Source: Cytophagales bacterium
Lineage (GTDB): Bacteria > Bacteroidota > Bacteroidia > Cytophagales > 172606-1
DNA: 53,808 nucleotides
NCBI GenBank assembly: GCA_030448185.1
Contig: JAUJNL010000039.1
Span: forward strand, 1-53,808
Direction of reading: 5' to 3'
Shown here: positions 45,892 to 53,808 of the stretch, piece by piece
How positions within the stretch are numbered: position 1 is the first letter of the stretch
How the letters are laid out: every line of letters begins with the position of its first letter
Notes under the pieces: model-generated
Told to the model about the DNA's origin: nothing
Databases searched by the model: none
What the model saw: the letters and a program-made list of their open reading frames with translations, nothing else
Program-made: the position numbers and the translations under genes

Positions 45892-46677
45892 AGCGAGATT
45901 GATACTTTTTTAATTCACGCCAGCACCTATATATATACCAAGCATAAAAAAAGCTAAGTATCCACCCATCTAAGCCTCCTTTCCAGCCTTTGGTAAAATA
46001 AAAGCTTTCGGCAAAGGCTCTGATGGTATGAAACAGTTGACTTTTAAGAGTGAACCGATCTCCCTTGCCATAGCGAGCCTCTCCCTCCAGCTTCAAGTAC
46101 CGGAAGTGTTTGTTTAGCAATTCTTTAAAACTATCACACCAGTAATGGTGAATAACGTTATTTCCGGTTCGTTCAATTACCACTTCCTGGTATCCTGGCA
46201 GACTCAGGTGAACAGTATGTACCTGATTAGGAAACAAAACCCGTTGACGGTGATGAAGAACCGACTTTTACGCTGATAATTTCCCCAAACGGTTCCATTC
46301 AGTCTGTTACCGCGGTAATAAAATTGCCAGGGAAAAGCAAAGGAAGCTGTTTCAGGAAGATTAGCATACTGGTGATGAAAAGAGAAAATATCCTTGATTA
46401 GTAGTTCATCCAATACTTCATCGGGATCGGCACACAAAATCCAGTCGTATTTGGCCTCTTGGATATAGGCTGCCCGGGCCATTTCGCCGATGAGCACTTT
46501 AGGATGCGAGAAAACGCGGCAATTAAGGGTACGGGCAATATCTAATGAATGATCCGTAGAGCCCAGGTCAACCAAAATAATTTCGTTACAGAAGGCAACC
46601 GATTGTAAACAAGCAGCCAGTCTTTGACCTTCGTTGTAATTAACAATAATGCAAGATATGGGCAGTTTGCTGTTCAT
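45884..46677 (-). pseudogene. GT2 glycosyltransferase of the WaaE/KdtX type, one-base frameshift
   Basis: First piece (46204-46677): PISCIIVNYNEGQRLAACLQ, VAFCNEIILVDLGSTDHSLD, GEMARAAYIQEAKYDWILCA with DPDEVL, and FPWQFYYRGNRLNGTVWG. The second piece (45884-46237) continues HRQRVLFPNQVHTVHLSLPG, VIHHYWCDSFKELLNKHFRY and a C-terminal hydrophobic segment GLDGWILSFFYAWYIYRCW. Restoring one base near 46254 joins FFI to HRQRV and gives about 265 residues. The LDLGSTD and membrane-anchored tail are typical of the WaaE group. One single-base break makes a sequence error likely and the gene probably functional. Confidence 0.85.
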
Positions 46678-47837
46678 ATTTCGCCAGTTTGAGCAATGGC
46701 CTCCAATACTGCTTTAAAACTATACGCACACTGCCTGATATTATCAGCATAATCTACTGGAGTCATTGTGAAACCGTTCTGCATCTTCTCAGTTAGCAAG
46801 TCGGCTAATTGAGTATGGTTTTCTTTATCAAAAAAATCTGCATTTTGGAGCAATTGTTCCCGGTGTACTGCAATATCAGACGCCAAAACATACTTGCCTA
46901 ATGATTTAGCTTCTTCAATACTTGTACTCCATCCTTCAAACAGGGAGGGCTGAAGTAGAAAATAAGCATGTTTGATGAGATTAACTTGATCCTTCCTGTC
47001 AATAAATCCTAAAAATTTTACGTATTCACCTATAATTCCCGCCGACTGGGCATAACTTTTTACTTCCTGGGGATAAGAAGGTCGTTTATCTTCCTGTTCC
47101 TTGCCGGTGAAAACAATCTGACACTTAATGCCTCGCCCTTTCAAAGTTTCAATTGCTTTTACTACCGTTAAATGATTTTTGTTCAAGGCCAGTACATTGG
47201 GGCAAATGATGTATTGCGGGTGTAGCCCGTATTTTTCTCGCAACGCGGTAACGTCCGAAGCAGAAGAAACCGGATTAATTACCGAGGCAAAATGTACTAC
47301 ATGAAGTTTAGCCGGATCAGCATCATAATAGTGTAAGAAATGGGTTTTCGCCGTATGGCTGCTGAAAATGATGGATGCCTTCTCCTCAATAAGTTTCCGA
47401 TAGTGATTATCCCGCTGCTCAATAATAGCAGGAGTAAAAAATTCGGGGTAAAACTTTTCCTGAAGGTCCGGAATCCAATATACCCGGGATTTGATCCGGG
47501 AAAGCATTTTAATGTCGGTAGCTGGATAGAGGACCTGGGCGGCACGAGGCGGGTACCGAAACCAGTGTATTTGCCGCCCGAAAATTTTGCCGGACACTTT
47601 ATTAATACCACGCAAAAGATACGGATAAAATAGCGGATAACATCTTATATAAGGGTACTGCAAGGGCCATACGTGCTGCAGGTCCGTTTTCAGGGCATAA
47701 AAAATGATCAGTTCCGGCTTTTCCGGATCAGGCAGGTAGTGTAAAGATTTGATTAAGTTTAGAATATAATACGTGCCTCCTGTCCAGTTAGGATTGTAGC
47801 TAAATAATATACCTATTTTAAATCGTTCTGTAACCAT
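46674..47837 (-). CDS. GT4-type glycosyltransferase (Glycos_transf_1 domain)
   Basis: 387 residues, intact. The N-terminal Rossmann half opens FKIGILFSYNPNWTGGTYYI (glycine loop) and holds RVYWIPDLQEKFYPEFFTPA. The C-terminal half has YIICPNVLALNKNHLTVVKA, IKCQIVFTGKEQEDKRPSYP, VKFLGFIDRKDQVNLIKHAY and FLLQPSLFEGWSTSIEEAKS, the E-x7-E donor-binding region of GT-B retaining enzymes. It overlaps the downstream GT2 by 4 bp and the upstream epimerase by 25 bp, so the three are one translational unit. Donor sugar unknown. Confidence 0.92.
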   Translation of the reverse strand: MVTERFKIGILFSYNPNWTGGTYYILNLIKSLHYLPDPEKPELIIFYALKTDLQHVWPLQYPYIRCYPLFYPYLLRGINKVSGKIFGRQIHWFRYPPRAAQVLYPATDIKMLSRIKSRVYWIPDLQEKFYPEFFTPAIIEQRDNHYRKLIEEKASIIFSSHTAKTHFLHYYDADPAKLHVVHFASVINPVSSASDVTALREKYGLHPQYIICPNVLALNKNHLTVVKAIETLKGRGIKCQIVFTGKEQEDKRPSYPQEVKSYAQSAGIIGEYVKFLGFIDRKDQVNLIKHAYFLLQPSLFEGWSTSIEEAKSLGKYVLASDIAVHREQLLQNADFFDKENHTQLADLLTEKMQNGFTMTPVDYADNIRQCAYSFKAVLEAIAQTGEI

Positions 47838-48715
47838 GCAACATATTGAGTTATTCCTTCCTCAAAAGAAACAGTTTGTTGATAACCTAATCCTTTTATT
47901 TTTGCTATATCGGCCTGCCATCGTACCGGATCTCCCAGTCGTACTTGCTGATTAAAAATTACCTTCTGACGGGGCTTAAATCTTGCGTAGAATAACTCTG
48001 CCGCGGTACGGACGCGCTGCTCTTGGCCATTGGCTACATTGTAGACCTCCGCGCAAAACTCTCCCTTCTGTACAATAAGTTCGATTACCTGCAAAATATC
48101 TTCAATAAAGATAAAGTCGCGGGTTTCTTCTCCCGTACCAAACATCAAGCTGGTATCAGCTTTAGCCTTATAATATAAATCCCAAAAAAGCTGTTTCTTT
48201 AAATGTGGTCCGTAGGCAGAAAAAATACGCAGGTTGCAGTTGTTTACATTATAAAGTTGATTATACTCCTTGCAGAGGTTTTCCGCCATAAGTTTATGCC
48301 AACCATACGGAGACAGAGGCTGTAGTCGCGTATCTTCCCGAATGGGAATCTGATCAGAATTACCATATACGGCGGCACTCGACAAATTAACCAGTTTACA
48401 GCCTGGATTGTATAGCCGGATTGCATTCAGCATTTTATGGACAGCATATACGTTAGAATTAAAATCCAATTCCGGATTTTCGAACGAAAATCCAACGTTA
48501 GCTGAACCGGCCGCATTCAGACAAAAGTCATAAGAAGATTGGTTGAAGGTACTAGTGTAATCCAGTGAGAAAGCATCCAGTTTAATGTAAGGATAATTAT
48601 TTCCAGAAGGGGTATATACAATATCGCAACCAGTTACCTCCCAATCTTTCGACAAGAAATAACTAACTGCATTTCTACCGATAAATCCCTCTGAACCAAT
48701 GATAAGCAGGCGCAA
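47813..48715 (-). CDS. NAD-dependent sugar epimerase/dehydratase
   Basis: 300 residues, intact. Extended short-chain dehydrogenase: the NAD-binding GSEGFIGRNAVSYF motif at the N-terminus, NAAGSANVGFSFENPELDFN, the catalytic serine in NLSSAAVYGN, and the Y-x3-K pair in SPYGWHKLMAENLCKEY. NLRIFSAYGPHLKKQLFWDL and TRDFIFIEDILQVIELIVQK complete the sugar-nucleotide-binding half. It converts a nucleotide-activated sugar (epimerase or dehydratase) for use by the surrounding transferases. Exact substrate cannot be read. It ends 25 bp inside the next gene and starts 2 bp after the end of the upstream gene. Confidence 0.92.
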   Translation of the reverse strand: MRLLIIGSEGFIGRNAVSYFLSKDWEVTGCDIVYTPSGNNYPYIKLDAFSLDYTSTFNQSSYDFCLNAAGSANVGFSFENPELDFNSNVYAVHKMLNAIRLYNPGCKLVNLSSAAVYGNSDQIPIREDTRLQPLSPYGWHKLMAENLCKEYNQLYNVNNCNLRIFSAYGPHLKKQLFWDLYYKAKADTSLMFGTGEETRDFIFIEDILQVIELIVQKGEFCAEVYNVANGQEQRVRTAAELFYARFKPRQKVIFNQQVRLGDPVRWQADIAKIKGLGYQQTVSFEEGITQYVAWLQNDLK

Positions 48716-48717
48716 TG

Positions 48718-49693
48718 TTATTTTTTTAAGGCTATTTTTTTTACCGATTTATAAAACTGCCTTACTGGCTCCGGCATCCTCGAGTGGAGGTGCATGAGTA
48801 CCCGGTTTTTCCAGTAAGGAACTAAATTTATGTAGAAATCCTGCATAGCTCTAAGCGCTTCCTTGGACTCTCGCAATATGATAGGTGTTACCTGTATCTG
48901 CTGAGCTAGTTCCGGAATATGATAAGTTTGTGTAGGACCACAGTGAACCCCACTGCCGTCGTAACCAGCATTATTCACTAATGAGAGCCGAGGATGAAGA
49001 CAAAGACCATTTTGCAGAAATACACTTGCCTGCCAGAATATGGCCCAGGTTCTAGCTCTACCTGTTTTATTATCAATCAACTGGCTGTAAAAAGTCTTTT
49101 ACACCACCTTTATTGGTCAAGGTATTCAGGTTTCCTTATTTCACTTAGTAGATAATCAATATCTCTGCACAAATGCTTCCAGGCACGCTGCCAGGTCGCC
49201 CATCCATGACAAGTAGTATTATTAAAGAAAAATGTTTCAGAGAGTCTGGCTTTTACCGGAGGAAAATAACTGATATGTGCATCACTTTTTCGGTATCCTC
49301 ATACAGACTTAAAGCATCATTCATATATTGCAAAAATCCGCTGGATAGTATCAAGTCGTCCTCTAATACAATTACTCTTTACCATAACGGTTAACAACAT
49401 CTGTTACACCGCTGATGATTGATTCAGCTAGCCCCCGATTGATGGGGATTCAATGCAGCAAACCTCGCGACACCAGTTTTTTCACGGATTACACTTCTGA
49501 CCTCTTGTATTTTCTGCAATGTCTCTCCGCTGGCGTCGGCTTTAGGTCCGTCAGCATAAATGAATAGAACTGACTGCTGGGCCAATGGATTTCCGGCCAG
49601 GCTTTTCAAGAGCATGCGAGTATGGATCGGACGATTATATACAAACAAAATAATTGGCGCTGCATCATACAGATTATTGTAATTGCATTGCAT
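48718..49693 (-). pseudogene. Sugar transferase (GT2-like), frameshifted
   Basis: N-terminal piece (49424-49693): MQCNYNNLYDAAPIILFVYN with RPIHTRMLLKSLAGNPLAQQ and SVLFIYADGPKADASGETLQ. Shifted segments give KVIVLEDDLILSSGFLQYMN (LEDD motif), SLYEDTEKVMHISG, ETFFFNNTTCHGWATWQRAW and DIDYLLSEIRKPEYLDQ. The C-terminal piece (48718-49080) holds RARTWAIFWQASVFLQNGLC and RLSLVNNAGYDGSGVHCGPT. This matches a recurring transferase of glycan clusters with the TCHGWATW and GSGVHC signatures, about 310 residues in total. At least four indels. The frame at its start runs on from the end of the asparagine synthetase reading, so the stop between them is also disturbed. Confidence 0.75.
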
Positions 49694-49696
49694 GAT

Positions 49697-51560
49697 TCTT
49701 TAATACTGCTTCCTGCCAAAGAAAAGGCATCAGACTTACCCAAGCGGCATTGCCCTCCTGAAAAGTAGCATCCGGCCGGGCTAATTACCCGTTCAACTAA
49801 GTTGCGTGTAGCGTTAGGTTCAATCAGTGTACAGGTATTAAAGCCTGCGAATGTACGGTGTCAAGCAAAATATCTTTCCATTCTTTCTTCATCCAGTCTA
49901 CTATTGGCGTATTAAAGCCAATTTTTGTCTTGCGGTGCACTACCTGCTCAGGCATAAACTTGCCCACGGCATCCCGGATGATAGATTTAATGTAACCATT
50001 GCGCAACTTGCTGCTCCAAGGAATTGAAAAACAAAAATGTTACAATCCGATGGTCTACAAAAGGCATTCGCACCTCAATACCATTTGCCATTGCATAACG
50101 GTCATAGTTCCTTAATAAAGTGGGAAAATAGAATCATGAAACAATTCATACAAGTGCGCATTGAATGGCCCATATACAATGAATGTGCACTTTTGGGAAT
50201 GGTAGCACCGGTGAGTTTCCTCCAATTTTTCAATAACCAGAGTTCATACATATTTCGCTTATTTCCCTTCATTACTGCCCAGTATTGCTTCCAGTTCCAA
50301 GGCTCAAACGGAAGTTGAAGATTGTCATTCTTCCGCAAAGTCTTGATACGTTTCCAGAATATTCTTAATGGATTTTGGAAAAGGACCGCAATCAAGAAAT
50401 GCGTGAAAAAGTGAACTACCGTATCCTGAAAGTAACTCATCTGCCCCATGACCATCCATACTTACTACCACTTGGTGCTTACGCATAGCCTTATAAGTTT
50501 CAATCATCGGTATGGGAGCAGTGGTGGTAATGTCTCTACCAGATAAATGTATTCAAATAATTTTTCGAAGCTTCGGTCCGGCGTAATTGGGATATAAGTA
50601 GCTTTAATGTTCAAATGGTTCACTACCTGTTCGGCATAAAACCGCTCATCGAGAAAAGATCCGGGAAAAGTAGCTACAAAAGCATGCTGCCAGTCTTTAG
50701 CTTGCCGTAAATCAGCGTGGTTCCCGGCAATATGATTCATGGTACAGATAACAGCACTCGAATCAAGCTCCTCCGCTTAATGCTGTACCGATGGGTACGT
50801 CAGCCCGCATTCTGATTTTGCAGGCGTCGATAAATAATTCCCGGAATTGCTCTACCTGTTCTTCATACCTGCCCGGCACGTCGGTTAGGTGGTTTACGGT
50901 ATCCCAATAGCGGTATAGCTTAAGGGAAGAGCCGTGCCAATAACCATAATGGGCAGCGGGAAAACGTTTAATGCCTTCAATCAGGCAGATGTCCGTATTT
51001 TCGTAATCAAAAAGATGCTCGAAACACCACTGGAAATCCTTTGAAGGTTTTACTTCCGGTAGAAAAGGAAAAATGGCTTTCTATTTCGGAAGCAAAAACC
51101 AATTGATTGCCAATCAAGGCGTAGAAAAGAGGTTTTTTGCCAAAGCGGTCACGACTCAGAAACAGCTTTTTTTTTTCGTTGTTATCCCAAATCGCCATTG
51201 CCCACATTCCATTAAACTTGTGCAGGCAATCCTTGCCCCACTCAATATAGGCCGCCAGTATTACCTCAGTGTCAGATTCAGAAGTAAATACATAGTTTTT
51301 TTGTTGAAGCTGCTGGCGTATTTCTAAAAAATTATATATTTCTCCATTGAAGGTAATTACATACCTCCCATATTGCATAGGTTGCCGTGGCCGTGATCCG
51401 ACAAATCCAGAATAGCCAGCCGCCGGTGCCCAAGGATTACTTCCTGATCTTCACTCTGCCATATACCATCGCCATCCGGCCCACGATGCGCCAAACGAAT
51501 GAGTGCACGAGAGAAATTATATTTGTCAACGTATCCAATCGAACCAAGAATTCCACACAT
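49697..51560 (-). pseudogene. asnB: Asparagine synthetase (glutamine-hydrolysing) type amidotransferase, multiply frameshifted
   Basis: Starts MCGILGSIGYVDKYNFSRAL with Cys2 as the glutaminase nucleophile, then ALIRLAHRGPDGDGIW and GHRRLAILDLS. Next frames give YVITFNGEIYNFLEIRQQLQ, KDCLHKFNGMWAMAIWDN, RDRFGKKPLFYAL, then the synthetase part: VPIGTALSGGLDSSAVICTM (PP-loop, near 50740-50800 after one indel), RKHQVVVSMDGHGADELLSG, IEVRMPFVDHRIV, IKSIIRDAVGKFMPEQVVHR and KTKIGFNTP, ending AWVSLMPFLWQEAVLKN. About 620 residues, normal for AsnB. At least six indels. Within glycan clusters such proteins often amidate a sugar acid rather than aspartate, so the role here may be glycan decoration. Confidence 0.88.
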
Positions 51561-51562
51561 AA

Positions 51563-52372
51563 TTAAATAACGTCAATCCAGTTCCACTCGGGAAGCATAA
51601 TTCCTTCTTCCGGAAGTTCCTGTTTAGATTTGAATCCTAACCAATACTTTGGGGCAAAAACCCTTTTATTGGGTATTTTATTTAGATACGCACCCCACCA
51701 GGCAAATGTGCTATTAGAAATAATTAGTATTTCGGCATGCATTAGCAGTTGGAAATCAATTATTTCTTCATTTTTTTCAATCAGCAAATCGTATTTTATT
51801 TTAAAATTATTTTTTACATATCCTATATCGTCGCCAATTACTACAATTCTGTATTCCTCAATATTTTCAATTAATTGCAAACATTTTTCATAGTAAGATA
51901 AAGGAAGAACCGGACTATCACGAAAAATTTCATAGTCTGTTCTCCTGAAATGCATTAGTATAATTTTTTGATTGGAAATAATTGTCTGGTATTTAGTAGT
52001 AAATAAATCCCTAAACTTCTTTTTGATTTCCAGGTAATCTATTATCTCATTTTTGTAGTCTAAAAAGTATTTTTCGGATTGGAAGCAGCCTTTATACAGC
52101 GTATGATTATTAGTCTGCCTGATATATAATTCGGGAGCCAGACAAGGATCTTCCCAGTTAACCCAATGCCACTCACCAAGCCAGTAGCCTTTCAGGCTTT
52201 TAAACTTATACCAAAAGTTATATAAAATAAACCTTTTAGATAAACAGAAGTACTTAAGTGATTTAAGATCAGAAACAAAAAAAGCTGTATTTAACCGCTT
52301 ACTGGATGCATATCCAAATGCAAATTGGAATAAATTGTTTCCCAGTCTTCCGCTAAAAAAAATTCCAATCAT
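51563..52372 (-). CDS. GT11 alpha-1,2-fucosyltransferase-like glycosyltransferase
   Basis: 269 residues, intact. Family 11 motifs: N-terminal GRLGNNLFQFAFGYASSKRL, the GDP-binding HFRRTDY (about residue 141), IVVIGDDIGYVKNNF and the C-terminal SNSTFAWWGAYLN followed by VFAPKYWLG. GT11 enzymes transfer fucose (or a similar deoxyhexose) from GDP to a galactose at O2. This implies a GDP-fucose supply, but no gmd or fcl gene is visible here. Noticeably AT-rich compared with the epimerase and GT4 genes, so it may have joined the cluster later. The next gene starts 2 bp on. Confidence 0.9.
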   Translation of the reverse strand: MIGIFFSGRLGNNLFQFAFGYASSKRLNTAFFVSDLKSLKYFCLSKRFILYNFWYKFKSLKGYWLGEWHWVNWEDPCLAPELYIRQTNNHTLYKGCFQSEKYFLDYKNEIIDYLEIKKKFRDLFTTKYQTIISNQKIILMHFRRTDYEIFRDSPVLPLSYYEKCLQLIENIEEYRIVVIGDDIGYVKNNFKIKYDLLIEKNEEIIDFQLLMHAEILIISNSTFAWWGAYLNKIPNKRVFAPKYWLGFKSKQELPEEGIMLPEWNWIDVI

Positions 52373-52416
52373 TAACTGTTATTAAATCACTTTTGATTTA
52401 TACTTTATAAAACAAA

Positions 52417-53235
52417 TCACTTACCGGATACTTTTTTAAAAAATTGCTTTAAACGGGTTATATTACCGGGCTTTAAAAGGGTAAGTATTTTATTGTAGTT
52501 AACACCAGACTCTTTGAAACAAACTATATTGCCATAGGCAAAATGATCCTGAAACAACTCCTTTAAATCTACTATCTGGTTAAAATCAAAAAAAACAGGT
52601 GCGGACAATTCTCTTTCTATAATTAACCCATTAGTATAGTTGAGTTGCTTCAAAACCCGTAGGCATTCAAGGGTATGATTAAAAAATCCTTCTTCCCATC
52701 CGCCTTTCTTTTCACTTTTTAGTGCACCTCCTCCATATTCAAATTCAACCACTTGCGGCAAAAGCTTCTGATTTAATTTGAGTAGTTGATTTACTATCGC
52801 ATACTCTGACCCTTCAGTGTCTATTTTCATAAAGGTAATGCGATCAATAGCAAATTGATTAATTATAGTTTGCAGCGTATATGATCGTACTCGTATTCTA
52901 TTGTTCTTTGAGTTAACCCCCCACCAGTTCTGGTTTAACGATGATAAATCTGGTAAGGATTCTCCATTAAACTCTCCGGTATATATATCTACAAATCCAT
53001 CTTCTGAATACACAGCCCCTTCTACCAATGAAATATTTTTATCTAAGCACAATGTTTTTAGATCCTCAGCGGGAAGCGGTTCAACAGCCAACGTACGAAA
53101 ACCACTTGCATGATATTCACTGCAATAAAAGGCCGAAGTACCTACGCCAATATCAATAGCGGCACCTTTACGAAGCTTATCAAAACAATTACCAAGGTAG
53201 GGAATCAAGAAAAAACTAATCTGCTCAACATTCAT
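52417..53235 (-). CDS. FkbM-family methyltransferase
   Basis: 272 residues, intact, AT-rich. KGAAIDIGVGTSAFYCSEYH is the SAM-binding region, RTLAVEPLPAEDLKTLCLDK follows, and RITFMKIDTEGSEYAIVNQL is the family motif (KIDTEGxE). The remainder (LPQVVEFEYGGGALKSEKKG) is typical of a subgroup in which the methylation target is often a glycan. It is the second intact FkbM protein in the cluster (a third is frameshifted). It begins 13 bp after the end of the next upstream gene. Confidence 0.9.
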   Translation of the reverse strand: MNVEQISFFLIPYLGNCFDKLRKGAAIDIGVGTSAFYCSEYHASGFRTLAVEPLPAEDLKTLCLDKNISLVEGAVYSEDGFVDIYTGEFNGESLPDLSSLNQNWWGVNSKNNRIRVRSYTLQTIINQFAIDRITFMKIDTEGSEYAIVNQLLKLNQKLLPQVVEFEYGGGALKSEKKGGWEEGFFNHTLECLRVLKQLNYTNGLIIERELSAPVFFDFNQIVDLKELFQDHFAYGNIVCFKESGVNYNKILTLLKPGNITRLKQFFKKVSGK

Positions 53236-53248
53236 GCTAGTTAAGAAG

Positions 53249-53808
53249 TTACTTGGTTAACTCAAGTAAAATGGTAGTTCCAAAATTTTCTGTTTTTTCA
53301 AACTTATCTTGCAGACAATCCCTAACAATAAACTTTTGGTCTACTACCTGCAGTGGCTGCAACAGCTTATAGAGGTAATCAAGTGAGAAGATCCGGCCAG
53401 CATTGAAGGCTATTGCGTTTTTCTCTCCTACTGGAATAGAAAGATAGAGTCTTCCTCCTTTACATAATACCCTCTTTAATTCCAGAAAGGCTTTTTCAGA
53501 ACCATCCGGATCAAGTTCATCACCGTATCTGCCTAAACCAATATGTTCTACTACGCACAGACTAGAAATAGACTCTACTGTATTATTCGGGTAGGGCAAT
53601 GCCAGAATAGACCCTTGATTAAAATTAATACTATCAATTACTATACTAAGGGGGCGAATTTCAATCATGGTGACAGGAAACACCTTAGAGAGGAAAGCCA
53701 CAAACCATTTGCAGGAACCTAAATCAACATGAGATCTGGGTTTAATAATGAGTATATAGAAACAATAACAGAGGTGTAGAATCAGGAAAATGGCAGTTGG
53801 GGGTGTGT
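53249..53808 (-). CDS. DUF268-like methyltransferase, 5' end beyond the window
   Basis: The frame stays open from the stop at 53249 to the window edge, so the start is probably outside; a GTG at 53701 is an internal alternative but would cut the SAM-binding strand. Visible: KPRSHVDLGSCKWFVAFLSK (SAM motif I), VTMIEIRPLSI, QGSILALPYPNNTVESISSL with CVVEHIGLGRYGDELDPDGS (the family's signature), AFLELKRVLCKGGRLYLSIP and RIFSLDYLYKLL. About 185 residues are visible; DUF268 proteins have about 240. The residues before KPRSH are less convincing, so a frameshift near 53760 is possible. Likely an O-methyltransferase of the glycan cluster. Confidence 0.75.
   Translation of the reverse strand, partial: TPPTAIFLILHLCYCFYILIIKPRSHVDLGSCKWFVAFLSKVFPVTMIEIRPLSIVIDSINFNQGSILALPYPNNTVESISSLCVVEHIGLGRYGDELDPDGSEKAFLELKRVLCKGGRLYLSIPVGEKNAIAFNAGRIFSLDYLYKLLQPLQVVDQKFIVRDCLQDKFEKTENFGTTILLELTK

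Overview
The window looks like a chromosomal segment of a Cytophagales-type Bacteroidota. It carries a SusC/SusD pair, Gfo/Idh and SUMF1-like proteins, exact TAnnTTTG (Bacteroidetes -7) motifs just upstream of several start codons, and few Shine-Dalgarno sequences. No tRNA, rRNA or CRISPR array was seen.

Layout. 1-5.4 kb (decayed): a frameshifted rhodanese with a metal-binding ribbon, a frameshifted STAS-like protein, a FIST sensor remnant, an 846-bp IS5-family remnant and a radical-SAM gene with two shifts. 5.6-13.6 kb (intact): susC-susD and then bioF-bioD-bioA, the latter bracketed by two copies of a palindromic 6-nt-periodic repeat. 13.7-17.9 kb: broken GT-C glycosyltransferase, galU with one A missing from a homopolymer, degenerate sequence and a broken membrane protein. 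17.9-19.3 kb: two AT-rich single genes (DUF6624-like and GrpB) separated by structured spacers resembling integron or cassette recombination sites. 19.3-25.2 kb: SUMF1-like protein, frameshifted Tat-exported Gfo/Idh oxidoreductase, a HAMP-GAF sensor and a frameshifted porin. 26-29.2 kb: small conserved proteins and an AT-rich type II restriction-modification pair resembling XcyI/Cfr9I (predicted CCCGGG), with the nuclease frameshifted. 29.3-37.3 kb (intact housekeeping): amtB, hisS, a lipoprotein, an M28 peptidase and a LutB-like protein. 37.6-39.3 kb: shattered MscS channel and ABC ATPase. 39.5-53.8 kb: one long minus-strand glycan cluster (several GT2, two GT4, one GT11, FkbM and DUF268 methyltransferases, a sugar epimerase, an AsnB-type amidotransferase) with many overlapping genes.

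Two window-wide patterns stand out. First, frameshifts are concentrated in blocks, hit normally important genes such as galU and often fall in homopolymers, which suggests uncorrected sequence error at least as much as true decay. Second, gene borders repeatedly carry inverted repeats whose arms are degenerate tandem repeats of a fixed short period (6, 7 or 8 nt), and there is one 21-nt array that could encode a heptapeptide repeat. This looks like a family of related intergenic elements and is the least explained feature here.
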